Source: Kitasatospora indigofera
GTDB taxonomy: Bacteria > Actinomycetota > Actinomycetes > Streptomycetales > Streptomycetaceae
NCBI RefSeq assembly: GCF_014655955.1
Contig: NZ_BNBO01000017.1
Coordinates: forward strand, 62,001-126,000
Direction: 5' to 3'
DNA: 64,000 bases
Each line of letters begins with the position of its first letter. The stretch's first letter is position 1. This document shows, in pieces, positions 25,482 through 34,975 of this stretch. Made by a program: the position numbers and the translations under genes. The notes under the pieces are model-generated. The model searched no databases. It saw only the letters and a program-made list of their open reading frames with translations, and had not been told where the DNA came from.

Positions 25482-28373
25482 TCAGGAGCTGTAGGCCTCG
25501 AACTCGGAGAGCTGCGCGGCGGCCCACCCGGTGTTCCCGGTGAACGAGAGCTTCAGGTACCGGGCGGTGGTGCCGGGCACGGTGATGGTCACCGTGTTGC
25601 CGGTGGCCGGGTTGAAGGTGTAGCCGGCCGAGGCCTTCACCGTGGTCCAGTTGGTGCCGTCGGTGCTGGCGAGCACGCTCAGGGTCTCGGTGCGGGTGGC
25701 CCAGGCGGTGGCCGGGGGCAGCTTCAGGACGAGGCGGCCCACGGCGGTCGAGGCGCCGAGGTCGGCGGTCAGCGACTGCGGGAAGGCGTTCGCGGCGCTC
25801 TCCCAGTAGCTGTTCGCGTCACCGTCGTTGGCCTTGTTCGCGCCGTAGACGTCCACGGTGCTGGTGGCGGTCAGGGCCTTGCCCGCCAGCAGGTTGGTGG
25901 TGGCCGGGGGCGTGGTCGGCGGCGTGGTGGTCGGCGGGGTGGTGGTCGGCGGCGTGGTCGGGCCGGTGGCGCGGATCTCCAGCTCGGAGAGCTGGGCGGC
26001 GGGCCAGCCGGTGTTGCCGGTGACGGTCACCCGGACGTAGCGGGTGTTGGTCTGGGTGAACCCGACGGTGGCGGTGTTGCCGGTGGCCGGGTCCAGCGTG
26101 ATGCCGGTCGACGGGGCCAGCGTGCTGAACGAGACGCCGTCCGTGGAGCCCTGGACGGAGACGGTCTCGGTGCGGGTGCCCCAGCCGGCCGGGAGCTTGG
26201 CGGTGACGCTGCCGACCGCGGTCACGGCGCACAGGTCGACGGTGATCGACTGCGGGAAGGCGTTGTTGGCGCTCTCCCAGTAGCTGGCGGCGTTGCCGTC
26301 CACCGCGTTGGCGGCGGTGTAGGTCTGGTTGGTGCTGGTGGCGGTGGCCGACTTGCCCTGCGCCAGGTTGCCGGTGCCCGGGTTGCAGGCCGGCGGCGTG
26401 GTCGGGGTGGTGGGCGACGGGGAGGGGCTGGCCGGCGGGGTGGTCGGCGTGCTGGGCGACGGGGACGGGCTCGGCGAGGAGGTGCCGCCGCCGGTGGACG
26501 GCTGGCCGCCGTAGGTCCACTGCGGGGTGGGCCAGGTGCCGCTGCAGGTGGTGCCGTTGTTCCAGCCGGAGTTGCCGCCGCCGTCGACGATCACGAAGCC
26601 GCTGCCGACGCAGTTGTGGATCGGGGTGGCCGCCTGGGCGATGTTCTTCGCCTTCACGTTGGTGAACTTCATGTTGGCGTTGGCCTGGGCCTGGATGGCG
26701 TAGGTGCCGGCGCCGTCGATGTTCACGTTGGTGAAGTTGATGCCGCTGGAGGAGCCGTCGATCGTCTGGACTGCCTCGTAGGAGCTGTCCAGGATGTCGG
26801 TGTCGGTGATGTTGATGGTCGCGCCGGCGATCGGCTCGTTCAGGCCGTCGAACCAGATCGCGCCGACGCCGAACTGCCAGTTGAAGTCGCTGTTGCCGGT
26901 GCGGATCAGGGTGTTGCGGGCGGCGGTGATGGTGCCCGCGACGGCGGTGCCGCTGCCGGAGTTGACCCCGGGGTAGCGGTTGGCGATGTGCAGGCCGCCG
27001 CCGTTGCTGATGGTGTCCGACATGACGTTGTCGGAGATGGTGAAGTCCTTGCCGCCGTACGTGACGATGTTGTTCGCCAGGATCGGCAGCACCACGGTGT
27101 TGTGGGTGAAGCTGTCGTTGACGTTCGGCACCCGCTCGGGCCAGGAGGCCAGGCCGTCGTCACCGGTGTTGCGGACGAAGGTGTTGGTGACGGTCGAGTT
27201 GGTCACGCCGGTGTGGAAGTTCACGCCGTCGGCCGTCTGGTCCAGGATGCGGCTGTTCTTGACGGTGAAGCGGTCCATCGGACCGTCCATCCAGGCGCCG
27301 ACCTTGGTGTGCTGGAGCCACAGGTTGTCCAGCGTGGAGTTGGACATGGCGCCGCCGACGGCGTTGACCTGGTCCTCGTCCACCCGCTCGCGGATGTCGC
27401 CGATGATGGCGAAGTCCTTGAGGTTGACGTTCTGGCTCGGGCCTCCCTGGCCGACGTACTTGCCGTAGATGCCGGCGGCCTTCTGACGGTTGTTCGGGTC
27501 GCGCCCGCCGAGCACGCTGTACCAGGGGCCGGCACCGGCCAGGGTGACCCCGTCGACCACGACGTGGTCGTAGAGGGTGAAGGTGCCCTGCGGGATGAAG
27601 ACGGTCTTGCCCTGCGCCTGGCCGGCGTTGACCGCGGCCTGGAACTTGGCGGTCGAGTCGGTCGCGCCGGTGGGGTCGGCGCCGAAGTCGGCGACCACGT
27701 CGAGGGCCCCGGCGGGCTTGGCGATCGGCGCGCCGACCTGCTCGAAGTCGGCCAGGTCGATGGTGAAGCTGGGGGACTGCGCGGTCGAGGAGACCTGGAG
27801 GCGGATCTTGGTCCCGGCCGGGTACGACGTCCCGAACATGGTGCGGGTCTCGTCGTAGAAGTGGTGCGGGTTGGTGTCGCCCGGGTTGTTGTTGAACGGG
27901 TAACCACCGTAGTACCAGCTGTACTTCGAGGTGACGTCGACGCTCTTCAGCTTGCTGCCGTTGACCAGCAGGTCCATCGAGGCGTCGCGGCCCTTGCCGT
28001 CCGCGGTGTCCGGCAGGCTGTAGCGGAAGTCGATCGAGTTGGCCGGCGCGGTGAGGGTGAACTCCACGTACTGGCCGACCGCGTTGAGGGTCACGGCCTG
28101 CCGGCCGGAGGCCTCCGAGGGCAGGTGCCCGTAGAGCCGGTCGGGGCCGATCACCGACCCGTTGGTGGCCGCGTACTCGGCCTCCTGCTCCTTGAACGGG
28201 ACGGTGGCGCCCCGCCCGGAGACGTTCAGCGGGGAGAGCGTGGGGACTCCGGCGGCGCTGGCCGGGGTGGCGGAGCCGACGACGGCGGCCGTGAACAGGC
28301 CGGCGCTGCCGAGGGCGACCGCGGTCAGCGCGGCGACGCTGCTCCGTAGTCTGCGAACGGGTGGTGACTGCAT
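25482..28373 (-). CDS. Second secreted GH87 alpha-1,3-glucanase/mycodextranase
   Basis: The 963-residue protein has a signal peptide with A-S-A-A-G cleavage near residue 41 (ATG 28373, AAGGA upstream). Next come a CBM35/CBM6-like module (Q-E-A-E-Y-A onward, about 45-200), a GH87 beta-helix domain (215-610) with Asp382 (D-G-V-N), Asp405 and Asp406 (G-D-D-G), a Ser/Pro/Thr linker (about 632-658), an F5/8 module, a short Thr/Pro linker and a second F5/8 module to the C-terminus. The Asp spacing (23 and 24 residues) equals that of the first GH87. Domain order is reversed relative to it: catalytic part first, binding modules last. Likely a complementary alpha-1,3-glucan-degrading enzyme. Confidence 0.85.
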   Translation of the reverse strand: MQSPPVRRLRSSVAALTAVALGSAGLFTAAVVGSATPASAAGVPTLSPLNVSGRGATVPFKEQEAEYAATNGSVIGPDRLYGHLPSEASGRQAVTLNAVGQYVEFTLTAPANSIDFRYSLPDTADGKGRDASMDLLVNGSKLKSVDVTSKYSWYYGGYPFNNNPGDTNPHHFYDETRTMFGTSYPAGTKIRLQVSSTAQSPSFTIDLADFEQVGAPIAKPAGALDVVADFGADPTGATDSTAKFQAAVNAGQAQGKTVFIPQGTFTLYDHVVVDGVTLAGAGPWYSVLGGRDPNNRQKAAGIYGKYVGQGGPSQNVNLKDFAIIGDIRERVDEDQVNAVGGAMSNSTLDNLWLQHTKVGAWMDGPMDRFTVKNSRILDQTADGVNFHTGVTNSTVTNTFVRNTGDDGLASWPERVPNVNDSFTHNTVVLPILANNIVTYGGKDFTISDNVMSDTISNGGGLHIANRYPGVNSGSGTAVAGTITAARNTLIRTGNSDFNWQFGVGAIWFDGLNEPIAGATINITDTDILDSSYEAVQTIDGSSSGINFTNVNIDGAGTYAIQAQANANMKFTNVKAKNIAQAATPIHNCVGSGFVIVDGGGNSGWNNGTTCSGTWPTPQWTYGGQPSTGGGTSSPSPSPSPSTPTTPPASPSPSPTTPTTPPACNPGTGNLAQGKSATATSTNQTYTAANAVDGNAASYWESANNAFPQSITVDLCAVTAVGSVTAKLPAGWGTRTETVSVQGSTDGVSFSTLAPSTGITLDPATGNTATVGFTQTNTRYVRVTVTGNTGWPAAQLSELEIRATGPTTPPTTTPPTTTPPTTPPATTNLLAGKALTATSTVDVYGANKANDGDANSYWESAANAFPQSLTADLGASTAVGRLVLKLPPATAWATRTETLSVLASTDGTNWTTVKASAGYTFNPATGNTVTITVPGTTARYLKLSFTGNTGWAAAQLSEFEAYSS

Positions 28374-28625
28374 GGTGTTTGCACATCCTTGCCGGTCGTG
28401 GGGGTGGACCAGGGGTGGGGACCAGGCGGCTGGGCAGTCGGCACCGGTGGGGACTCTGCGGCGCTGCGCAGGTTCGGTGTTGCGCAGATGCTTCGAGTGC
28501 GTGGCGCGGTGGTTTCCGCCGAGCGAGGAGAGACTATGGGCGGCGTCGCATGAAGTCCATATGAAAGAGCAAAAATCTGACACTAACAACGCAAGTTTCG
28601 TTCAGCGTCATGGGATTGGCGAAGT
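28374..28625. promoter_or_regulatory. Upstream region of the second GH87 gene with an AT-rich island
   Basis: Bases 28555-28625 are clearly richer in A/T than the surroundings and probably hold the promoter. A pseudo-palindrome AACGCAAGTTTCGTT (28588-28602) resembles LacI-type operators and includes CGCAA, part of the MalR half-site. No gene is supported; the rest of the gap to 28893 is plain GC-rich spacer. Confidence 0.4.
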
Positions 28626-28893
28626 GAACCCATGAGGAGGCAGGGCCGCCGGAGCCACCGGCCGGGGCGGCCCTGGATGCGGGGCGCGATGGGGACGCGG
28701 CGGGCCGACGAAGCGTCAGTCGTGGCTGGTGGGCCGGGCCGGGCGGGCCCACCCGCACGGATGCGCCGGGCCCGGGTCGGCAGGGCCGGCAGGGCCGGCG
28801 GAGCACCGCGGGAGCGTCCGTCGCCGGGCATGCCGACGGCCCGGCCGCCGGGGGCCGGGCCGTTCGGGTGGTGCTGTCCGGCGGGCGCCGCCG

Positions 28894-28923
28894 CCGGCCT
28901 GCGGGGTCCGCCCCGCAGGCCGG
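28894..28923 (-). terminator. Terminator of the first conservon
   Basis: A perfect 13-bp stem CCGGCCTGCGGGG with loop TCCG lies 10 bases after the P450 stop on the minus strand. Confidence 0.85.
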
Positions 28924-28933
28924 GGCGGACCGG

Positions 28934-30385
28934 TCAGCGCCGGAAGCGTCCGGTCAGGGTGCTCCACCAGCCGCGCCGCTGCCGGGGGATGGTCACGGCC
29001 TGGGCCGGGGCGGCGGACGGCGCCGCCTGGGACGGGCCGGCCTGAGCCGGCACGGTGGCGGCCGGGCCGGCCTGCGCGGTGGAGGGGACGGCGCCGGGCG
29101 CACCGGCCTCCCCCTCGCCCCGGGCCCGCGGCGTGAAGCTCACCGGCAGCCCGGTGAGGTGCCGGGAGAGCCAGGCCGAGGTCCAGGTCAACTCCTCCTC
29201 GGGGACGGCGAGCTGGATGTCCGGCAGCCGGGTGAGCAGGATGTCGATGCCGGTCTCCGCGATGGCCCGGCCGATGTCCTGGCCGGGGCACTCGTGCGGT
29301 CCGCCGCCGAAGGCCAGGTGGGACCGGTTGCCGTAGAGCGGGGTCGACAGGTCGGGGCGGACGGCCGGGTCCACGTTGCCGGCCGCGAGGCCGAGCAGGA
29401 GCATGTCGCCGGCCTTGATCTGCTGGCCGCCGAGTTCGGTGTCGCCGGTGGCCCAGCGCCCGGCCACCAGTGACATCGGCGCGGAGTCCCAGAGCACCTG
29501 GTCCAGCGCGTCGGGCAGGGTCATGTGGCCGCCGGACAGGTGGGCGCGGAACCGCCGGTCGGTGAGGACGAGCTTGAGGGTGTCGGCGATCAGGTTGACG
29601 GTGGTCTCGTTGGCGGCGAGCAGCACCACCCGCAGGTGCTCCAGCACCTCGTCGTCGGTGAGCCCGGCGTCGTGCTGCATCAGCCAGGACACCAGGTCGG
29701 CGCCGGGGGCGACCCGCTTGCGCTCCATCATCCGGCGCAGGGTCGCCACCACGTACTCGTTGCTCGCGATGGCCGTCTCGGTGCCCTTCATCAGGTCCCG
29801 GGCGGCCTCGACCAGCCGGGGCCCGTACTCCTCGGGCATGCCGACCACCTGGGTCATCACCAGCATCGGCAGGTGCTCGGCGAACTGCGCCACCAGCTCG
29901 GCCCGGCCGGCGGGCCCGAAGTCCTGGATCAGCTGGTCGGTGAAGCGGGTGACGTAGCGGCGGATCCCGCGCCGGTCGAAGCGGTTCAGGCTGTCGGTGA
30001 CCGCGCCGCGCAGGCGCTTGTGCTCCTCGCCGTCCGCGAACACGCACAGCGGCTGCCAGGCGATCACCGGCATCAGCGGCGAGTCGGGGGTGACCCGGTC
30101 CTCCTGGAAGGCCGTCCAGCGCCGGGAGTCCCGGGAGAACCGGGAGGGCGTGCGCATGGCGGTGAGGTTCGCGGAGTGGCCGAGGATCAGCCAGGCCGGG
30201 AGGTCGCCGTGCAGCAGGACGGGCGCCACCTCGCCGTGTTCGGCGCGGAGCTTCTCGTACAGGCCCGCGGGATCGGCCTCGGCCTCCGGCCCGTAGAGCC
30301 GCCGCAGGCCCTCGGTGCCGAGTCCGTGGGCGGGGCAGCCGGGCGGCGGGGTGAGGGAGGCGTCGTCAGGGACTGGGGTGGTCAC
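28934..30385 (-). CDS. cvnE: Conservon-associated cytochrome P450 (CYP157-like, no ExxR)
   Basis: The 483-residue P450 has the I-helix A-A-N-E-T-T and heme loop F-G-G-G-P-H-E-C-P-G. At the K-helix, where ExxR is expected, it reads D-Q-V-L-W, so both Glu and Arg are replaced. This matches the odd K-helix known from streptomycete CYP157 enzymes encoded in conservons. After the P450 fold there is an Ala/Pro/Gln-rich tail of about 70 residues ending W-W-S-T-L-T-G-R-F-R-R. It is the last gene of conservon 1, 176 bases after cvnD, with GTG start and GGAGA site. Substrate unknown; the enzyme may act with the GTPase signalling module. Confidence 0.9.
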   Translation of the reverse strand: MTTPVPDDASLTPPPGCPAHGLGTEGLRRLYGPEAEADPAGLYEKLRAEHGEVAPVLLHGDLPAWLILGHSANLTAMRTPSRFSRDSRRWTAFQEDRVTPDSPLMPVIAWQPLCVFADGEEHKRLRGAVTDSLNRFDRRGIRRYVTRFTDQLIQDFGPAGRAELVAQFAEHLPMLVMTQVVGMPEEYGPRLVEAARDLMKGTETAIASNEYVVATLRRMMERKRVAPGADLVSWLMQHDAGLTDDEVLEHLRVVLLAANETTVNLIADTLKLVLTDRRFRAHLSGGHMTLPDALDQVLWDSAPMSLVAGRWATGDTELGGQQIKAGDMLLLGLAAGNVDPAVRPDLSTPLYGNRSHLAFGGGPHECPGQDIGRAIAETGIDILLTRLPDIQLAVPEEELTWTSAWLSRHLTGLPVSFTPRARGEGEAGAPGAVPSTAQAGPAATVPAQAGPSQAAPSAAPAQAVTIPRQRRGWWSTLTGRFRR

Positions 30386-30561
30386 GGTATCTCCGGGGTC
30401 GGCGCGAGGCGGTCATCGTGCGGCGGTCGCCGTGCACGGTCGTCAGGAGCGGTCGGTACGGGGGATCCATCGTGCGGGGGCGGTCGGTCGGGTGGACGGC
30501 GGCGGGGCGTGCTCCGGGCGTCGGCCGGGAGAACAGCGGGTTGCGGCCAGGGGCGGCGGAA

Positions 30562-31179
30562 TCACCCCGCGGGCGGGGCGGAGAGCCGGTACAGGTAGCG
30601 CATCAGGGTCATCAGGACGTCCCGGCCGGATTCCCGGGTCCGGGCGTCGCAGGCGACGATCGGCACCTCCGGGGGCAGGTCCAGGGCGGTCCGCAGCTCC
30701 TCGGTCGGGTAGGCCGGCGACTCGGGGAAGGTGTTGAGGGCGACCACGAACGGCACGCCGCGGTCCTCCAGCCGCCCGATCACGTCGAAGCTCACTTCCA
30801 GCCGCCGGGTGTCCACCAGCACGACGGCGCCGAGGGCGCCCTCGAAGAGGCCGTTCCAGAGGAACCAGAACCGCTCCTGGCCGGGGGTGCCGAACACGTA
30901 CAGCACCAGTTCGTCGCTGAGGCTGATCCGGCCGAAGTCCATCGCGACCGTGGTCGAGGTCTTGCGCTCGACCCCGGCGATGTCGTCGACGCCGGCGCCG
31001 GCCTGCGTCATCGTCTCCTCGGTGGTCAGCGGCCGGATCTCGCTCACGGAGCCGACCAGGGTCGTCTTGCCGACGCCGAAGCCGCCCACGATCACCACCT
31101 TGACCGCCGTCGTGGCCGAGGCCGGGAGCAGGTCCGCGCTCCGCGGCCCCACCACCGTGTCAGAGCTTCTGAAGTCCAT
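30562..31179 (-). CDS. cvnD: Conservon small GTPase-like protein
   Basis: The 205-residue protein has a Walker A loop G-G-F-G-V-G-K-T-T-L-V-G-S, a switch segment G-T-P-G-Q-E-R-F and a N-T-F-P/D-A nucleotide specificity region, as in the MglA/Ras-like CvnD GTPases of actinomycetes. It overlaps cvnC by 20 bases. In conservons CvnD binds GTP/GDP and forms a membrane-near complex with CvnA-B-C. Confidence 0.93.
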   Translation of the reverse strand: MDFRSSDTVVGPRSADLLPASATTAVKVVIVGGFGVGKTTLVGSVSEIRPLTTEETMTQAGAGVDDIAGVERKTSTTVAMDFGRISLSDELVLYVFGTPGQERFWFLWNGLFEGALGAVVLVDTRRLEVSFDVIGRLEDRGVPFVVALNTFPESPAYPTEELRTALDLPPEVPIVACDARTRESGRDVLMTLMRYLYRLSAPPAG

Positions 31180-31519
31180 GCATCACCGCCTCGATCAGGG
31201 CACGGTCGGGAAGGATCGCCTGCGGGACGGCGGAGCGGGCCTCGATCCGCTCCTCGGCGAGCAGGTCGGCCAGCAGCACGGTGACCACGCTGATCGGCAG
31301 CCGCAGGTAGGCGGAGATCTCCGCCACGGAGAGCGGTGCGCCGCAGAGCCGCAGGATGGCGGCGTGCTCCGGCTGCATCGAGGGTTCCGGCTCCGAGCGC
31401 GAGACGATCAGGGTGACCAGGTCGAACGTGGTCTGCTCGGCCAGACCGCTGCGGCCGCGCGTGATCACGTAGAGACGTTCGGGGCTGTTCTCGTCCCACT
31501 CCTGGCCGGGTGCGCTCAT
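31160..31519 (-). CDS. cvnC: Conservon DUF742 protein
   Basis: The 119-residue protein has the DUF742 layout: R-L-Y-V-I-T-R-G-R-S near the start and a winged-helix-like part (L-S-V-A-E-I-S-A-Y-L-R-L-P-I-S-V-V-T-V-L). Its ATG overlaps the cvnB stop (ATGA) and its end overlaps cvnD by 20 bases. It is one of the four core conservon proteins. Confidence 0.92.
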   Translation of the reverse strand: MSAPGQEWDENSPERLYVITRGRSGLAEQTTFDLVTLIVSRSEPEPSMQPEHAAILRLCGAPLSVAEISAYLRLPISVVTVLLADLLAEERIEARSAVPQAILPDRALIEAVMHGLQKL

Positions 31520-31923
31520 GCGACCTGCTCGCCGTTGCGCGGGGGCGTGCTGAGGTGTTCGCCGATCCGGGCGACCAGGTCCCGCATCCGCTGGCCCATC
31601 AGCCCGGCGTCGACGCCCTCGTCGGCCAGCACCGCGAGGTAGGCCCGGGCGCCCGCCGCCATCAGGTAGAAGAAGCCGCCGCCCATCTCGATCACCACCA
31701 GCCGCATCCGGCCGTCGCCGTGCGGGAACTCGTGCCCCACCGCGGCGGCCAGGCTCTGCAGGCCGGCGCAGGCGGCGGCGAGCCGGTCGGCGGTGTCGTT
31801 GTCGGTGCCGTACTGCGCCATCCGCAGTCCGTCGGCGGAGAGCACGACGACGTGCCGGGCGTGCGGCACGCCGTCCGCCAGCTCCTTGAGCATCCAGTCC
31901 ATGTTGGTCCGCTGCTGAATCAC
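31516..31923 (-). CDS. cvnB: Conservon roadblock/LC7-domain protein
   Basis: The 135-residue protein is a single roadblock/LC7 domain (D-W-M-L-K-E-L-A-D-G-V-P-H-A-R-H-V-V-V-L-S, later A-A-A-C-A-G-L-Q-S-L). Such domains act as GTPase-activating or scaffolding partners of MglA/CvnD-type GTPases. It overlaps cvnA and cvnC by four bases each. Confidence 0.93.
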   Translation of the reverse strand: MIQQRTNMDWMLKELADGVPHARHVVVLSADGLRMAQYGTDNDTADRLAAACAGLQSLAAAVGHEFPHGDGRMRLVVIEMGGGFFYLMAAGARAYLAVLADEGVDAGLMGQRMRDLVARIGEHLSTPPRNGEQVA

Positions 31924-33479
31924 TGCTCGCCCTTCCCTGCCGACTCGTCACTGGTGTGGCCGGCCGCGCCGGTGGACGGCGCGTGGCCGTTCACCCCCTC
32001 GTGGAACGCGGCCAGCCACATACCGGGCTGTACGGGTGCCTTGGCCGGCTGGGGGACGCCCGGGGCCTTGGCCGGGCCGGTCCGGGAGGGCGCGGCGTGC
32101 CGGCGGCGCTGCGGAAGGCCGTTCGCGGTCCGCTCGTTCACCACCGGGACCTCGTCGTCGGCGGGCGCCCTGCCCGGGAGCGCCCCGGCGGCGGAGCCGA
32201 AGGAGGACCCGGCGGGGATGCCGGCCATCGTCCTGGACCCCCACGGACGGGGGCCGCCGGCCGGCCGGGGAACCGAGGGCGTCACCGGCCTGGGGCCGGA
32301 GGCGATGCCGATGCCGTGGGCCCGGCCGGTGGCGGGCGCCGTGGTGATGAGTTCCTGCGGCACGATCAGCACGGCGCGCACGCCGCCGTAGGCGGAGGGG
32401 CGCAGCGATACCTGGAACCCGTAGGCCTGCGCGAGGCGGCCGACCACGGCCAGGCCGAGCCGGGGGGTCTCGCCGAGGTCGTTGAGGTCGATCCCGGCCT
32501 GTGCCTCCATGAGCATCCGCTCGGCCCTGGCCCGGCCCTCCTCGGTCAGGCTGAGCCCGCCGTCCTCGATCTCGATCGCTATGCCGGTCTGCACCTCCAC
32601 GGCGGTCAGGTGCACGTTGGTGTGCGGCGGGGAGTAGCGGGTGGCGTTGTCCAGCAGTTCGGCGACCGCGTGGATGAGCGGCTCGACGGCGGGCCCGACC
32701 ACGGCGACCTCGGACACCGGGTGCAGCTCCACCCGCTGGTAGTCGAGGATCCGCGACATGCCGCCGCGCAGCACGCTGTAGAGCGGGACGGAGCGGCTCC
32801 ACTGCCGGCCGGGGCGGGCGCCGCCGAGCACGGCGATGCTGTCCGCGAGGCGGCCGACCAGCGCGTTCCCGTGGTCCAGGCGCAGCAGGTCGTCGAAGAC
32901 GGCCGGGTCGTTGCCGTGCCGGTCCTCCATCTCGCGCAGGTCCTGCGCCTGGCGGTGGACGATCGCCTGGACGCGGCGGGCGATGTTGACGAAGGCCCGC
33001 TGGGCGGACTCGCGCATGCCCTCCTCGTTGTCGACGGCCTCCAGCACGGTGCGCAGCACGGCCTGCCGGGCCGCCTGGAACTCCGGTCCGGTGACGCCGT
33101 CGTGGGACTCGTACGCCTTCAGCACGTCCTCGGTGAACTCGCCGCGCTGGAGCCGGCCGACGGCCTCGGGCAGGGCCACCTTGGCCAGCCGGACCGTCTC
33201 GGCCTCCTGCCGGGCCAGCCGGCGGCGCAGTTCGCCCTCCTGCTCGGCGTACTGCCGGCGCAGGGTCACCAGCGCGCGCCCCCGGCGGGCCGCCTCGGCG
33301 GCGACCGCCGCCACCGCGGCGGTGCCCACCGCCCCGCACCACAGGACTCCGGTACGGGCGGCGGCGGAGGCCGCCGACGCGGCGGCGAAGGCCGCGGCGG
33401 CCGTCACCACCGTGGGCAGGAGCCACACGAGAACGGGAGCGGAGCGCCGGCCTCCGGGTGACGATCCAGCACGAAGCAT
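31920..33479 (-). CDS. cvnA: Conservon sensor histidine kinase-like protein
   Basis: The 519-residue protein has two N-terminal membrane segments with a short outside part, a coiled linker (R-R-Q-Y-A-E-Q-E-G-E-L-R-R) and a nitrate-sensor-type HATPase domain with E-L-L-D-N-A-T-R-Y-S (N box) and I-E-D-G-G-L (G1 box). No typical phospho-acceptor H box is evident, as in other CvnA proteins. A Pro/Ala/Gly-rich cytoplasmic tail follows. The ATG at 33479 has GAGG six bases upstream and is preferred over ATG 33485 and TTG 33491. It heads the five-gene operon. Confidence 0.92.
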   Translation of the reverse strand: MLRAGSSPGGRRSAPVLVWLLPTVVTAAAAFAAASAASAAARTGVLWCGAVGTAAVAAVAAEAARRGRALVTLRRQYAEQEGELRRRLARQEAETVRLAKVALPEAVGRLQRGEFTEDVLKAYESHDGVTGPEFQAARQAVLRTVLEAVDNEEGMRESAQRAFVNIARRVQAIVHRQAQDLREMEDRHGNDPAVFDDLLRLDHGNALVGRLADSIAVLGGARPGRQWSRSVPLYSVLRGGMSRILDYQRVELHPVSEVAVVGPAVEPLIHAVAELLDNATRYSPPHTNVHLTAVEVQTGIAIEIEDGGLSLTEEGRARAERMLMEAQAGIDLNDLGETPRLGLAVVGRLAQAYGFQVSLRPSAYGGVRAVLIVPQELITTAPATGRAHGIGIASGPRPVTPSVPRPAGGPRPWGSRTMAGIPAGSSFGSAAGALPGRAPADDEVPVVNERTANGLPQRRRHAAPSRTGPAKAPGVPQPAKAPVQPGMWLAAFHEGVNGHAPSTGAAGHTSDESAGKGEQ

Positions 33480-34041
33480 CAGCATCCTCAAACGATCGAA
33501 AGAGTACGGAAGGACGAGTGGGGCCGGCTCCGGCGGCGTGGGGACTGCGTTTCGCGTGCGGCCCGAATCCCCGTACCGGCCGTCGCGCGCCTGGTGCGGC
33601 GGGGGGTGCGGGGGGGCTGAGCCGGAAGTAGCATAGCCGGTTTTCGGGACGTTTCTGACGAAACCTCAACAAGTCCGCACGATCGCCCACTTACCGACTT
33701 CCTGCCGAATTGACGGGTGTCGCGCGCATCGGCGGGAGGCTCGGGTCAGCGCTGCCGCGGGGCCGGCCGGGGTGGTGCTGGCACCAGGTTTGCCCCGCCC
33801 CGGGCTTGTCGTACCGGCGTCCGGTGCTGGTTCGCCCATGAGTGGGGACTGTGCCGGAACTCGCCGCGCGGGAGGGTGCGGCCGTGCTAAGGGCCGGTCG
33901 CCCCGGGCCGGACCCCGGCCGGGTGGCCCGTCGGCCCGCCCGGCCCGTCGGGTGGCGCGACCGCAGCGGCACGACCATGGTGGGCGGTGAACCGTGCCGC
34001 CCGCCCCGGACCTGTGGCGGCCCGCCGTCCGGAGGTCAGCG
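33480..34041. other. Divergent intergenic region (conservon 1 / VOC gene)
   Basis: No gene is supported. An A/T-richer part at 33640-33720 probably contains the cvnA promoter. It holds GTTTC-TGAC-GAAAC as an inverted repeat (33652-33665) and the 15-mer TCTGACGAAACCTCA, which also occurs just upstream of the nitroreductase gene at 9754. G-tracts lie at 33598-33617. Confidence 0.5.
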
Positions 34042-34827
34042 ATGCCCGAAGTCACCACCGCCTACGAGCCCGGCACCCCCTGTTGGGTGGACCTGACGGT
34101 CAAGGACCAGCAGGCCGCGCTGGACTTCTACCGGGACCTCTTCGGCTGGCAGGGGGAGGTGGGCCCCGCCGAGTTCGGCGGCTACGCGGTCTGCGCGCTG
34201 AACGGCCGGCCGGTCGCGGGCATCATGGCCGCGACGGCGCCGGAGGGGCGGCCGGCGCCGCCGACCGTCTGGACCACCTACCTCGCCTCGGACGACGCCG
34301 ACGCCACGCAGCGGGCGATCGCCGACCACGGCGGTTCGATCGTGTACCCGGTGACGGACATCGGCACCACCGGCCGGATGCTGGTGGCCGCGGACCCGGC
34401 CGGCGCCGTGTTCGGCGTCTGGCAGCCGCTCGACTTCTTCGGCGCGCACGTCGTCAACGAGCCCGGCGCGCTCACCTGGAACGAGCTCAGCACCTCCGAC
34501 ACCGAGGCGGCGGGCCGGTTCTACGCGCAGGCCCTCGGGCTGCGGCCGGCCACCGTCGAGGGCCTGCCCGGCCACTACGCGCTCAACGTCGGCGAGCGGA
34601 CCGTCGGCGGCCTCCGGCCGCTCCCGGACCACCTCCCGCCCGGCACGCCCTCGCACTGGACGACGTACTTCTCGGTGGACGACTGCGACTCCGTGGTCGA
34701 CGCCCTGGTCAAGGCCGGCGGCTCGGTGATCCGCCCGCCCTTCGACATGCAGGCCGGCCGGATGTCCGTGGTGGCCGACCCGCAGGGCGCGGTGTTCTCG
34801 CTGATCGCCTCGCCCGACTCCCCCTGA
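34042..34827 (+). CDS. Two-domain VOC (glyoxalase-fold) protein
   Basis: The 261-residue protein contains two vicinal-oxygen-chelate modules, each opening with W-V-D-L-T-V-K-D or W-N-E-L-S-T-S-D and ending with D-P-x-G-A-V-F. Such tandem VOC proteins in streptomycetes are often annotated as hydroxylases, dioxygenase-like or resistance proteins. The ATG at 34042 has GGAGG at 34031. It stands alone; function unknown beyond the fold. Confidence 0.88.
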   Translation: MPEVTTAYEPGTPCWVDLTVKDQQAALDFYRDLFGWQGEVGPAEFGGYAVCALNGRPVAGIMAATAPEGRPAPPTVWTTYLASDDADATQRAIADHGGSIVYPVTDIGTTGRMLVAADPAGAVFGVWQPLDFFGAHVVNEPGALTWNELSTSDTEAAGRFYAQALGLRPATVEGLPGHYALNVGERTVGGLRPLPDHLPPGTPSHWTTYFSVDDCDSVVDALVKAGGSVIRPPFDMQAGRMSVVADPQGAVFSLIASPDSP

Positions 34828-34962
34828 ACCGGACGCGCCCCCGGCCCCGTCCGGAGGCCCCGCGGCCCGCCCGGCCGCCCGACCCCGTGGTCACCCCGGG
34901 TGACCACCCGTTCACGACGCGCCAAAGTGCCGCGAATGGGCGGTTCTGTCAGGAATCCGGGG

Positions 34963-34975
34963 TAAGACTGCCCTC
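34963..34975 (+). promoter_or_regulatory. Leaderless-type -10 of the phosphoglucomutase operon
   Basis: TAAGAC (34963-34968) ends seven bases before the ATG at 34976, and there is no Shine-Dalgarno sequence between them. The -35 region is weak. Confidence 0.45.

Noticed and set aside
31160..31951. Longer version of cvnC beginning inside cvnB and cvnA
   Set aside because: The added part is Arg-rich and unlike DUF742; the ATG at 31519 gives the normal length and an ATGA overlap.
33598..33622. G-quadruplex-like G tracts near the cvnA1 promoter
   Set aside because: Only two long G runs with irregular spacing; too little to claim a structure in DNA this rich in G.
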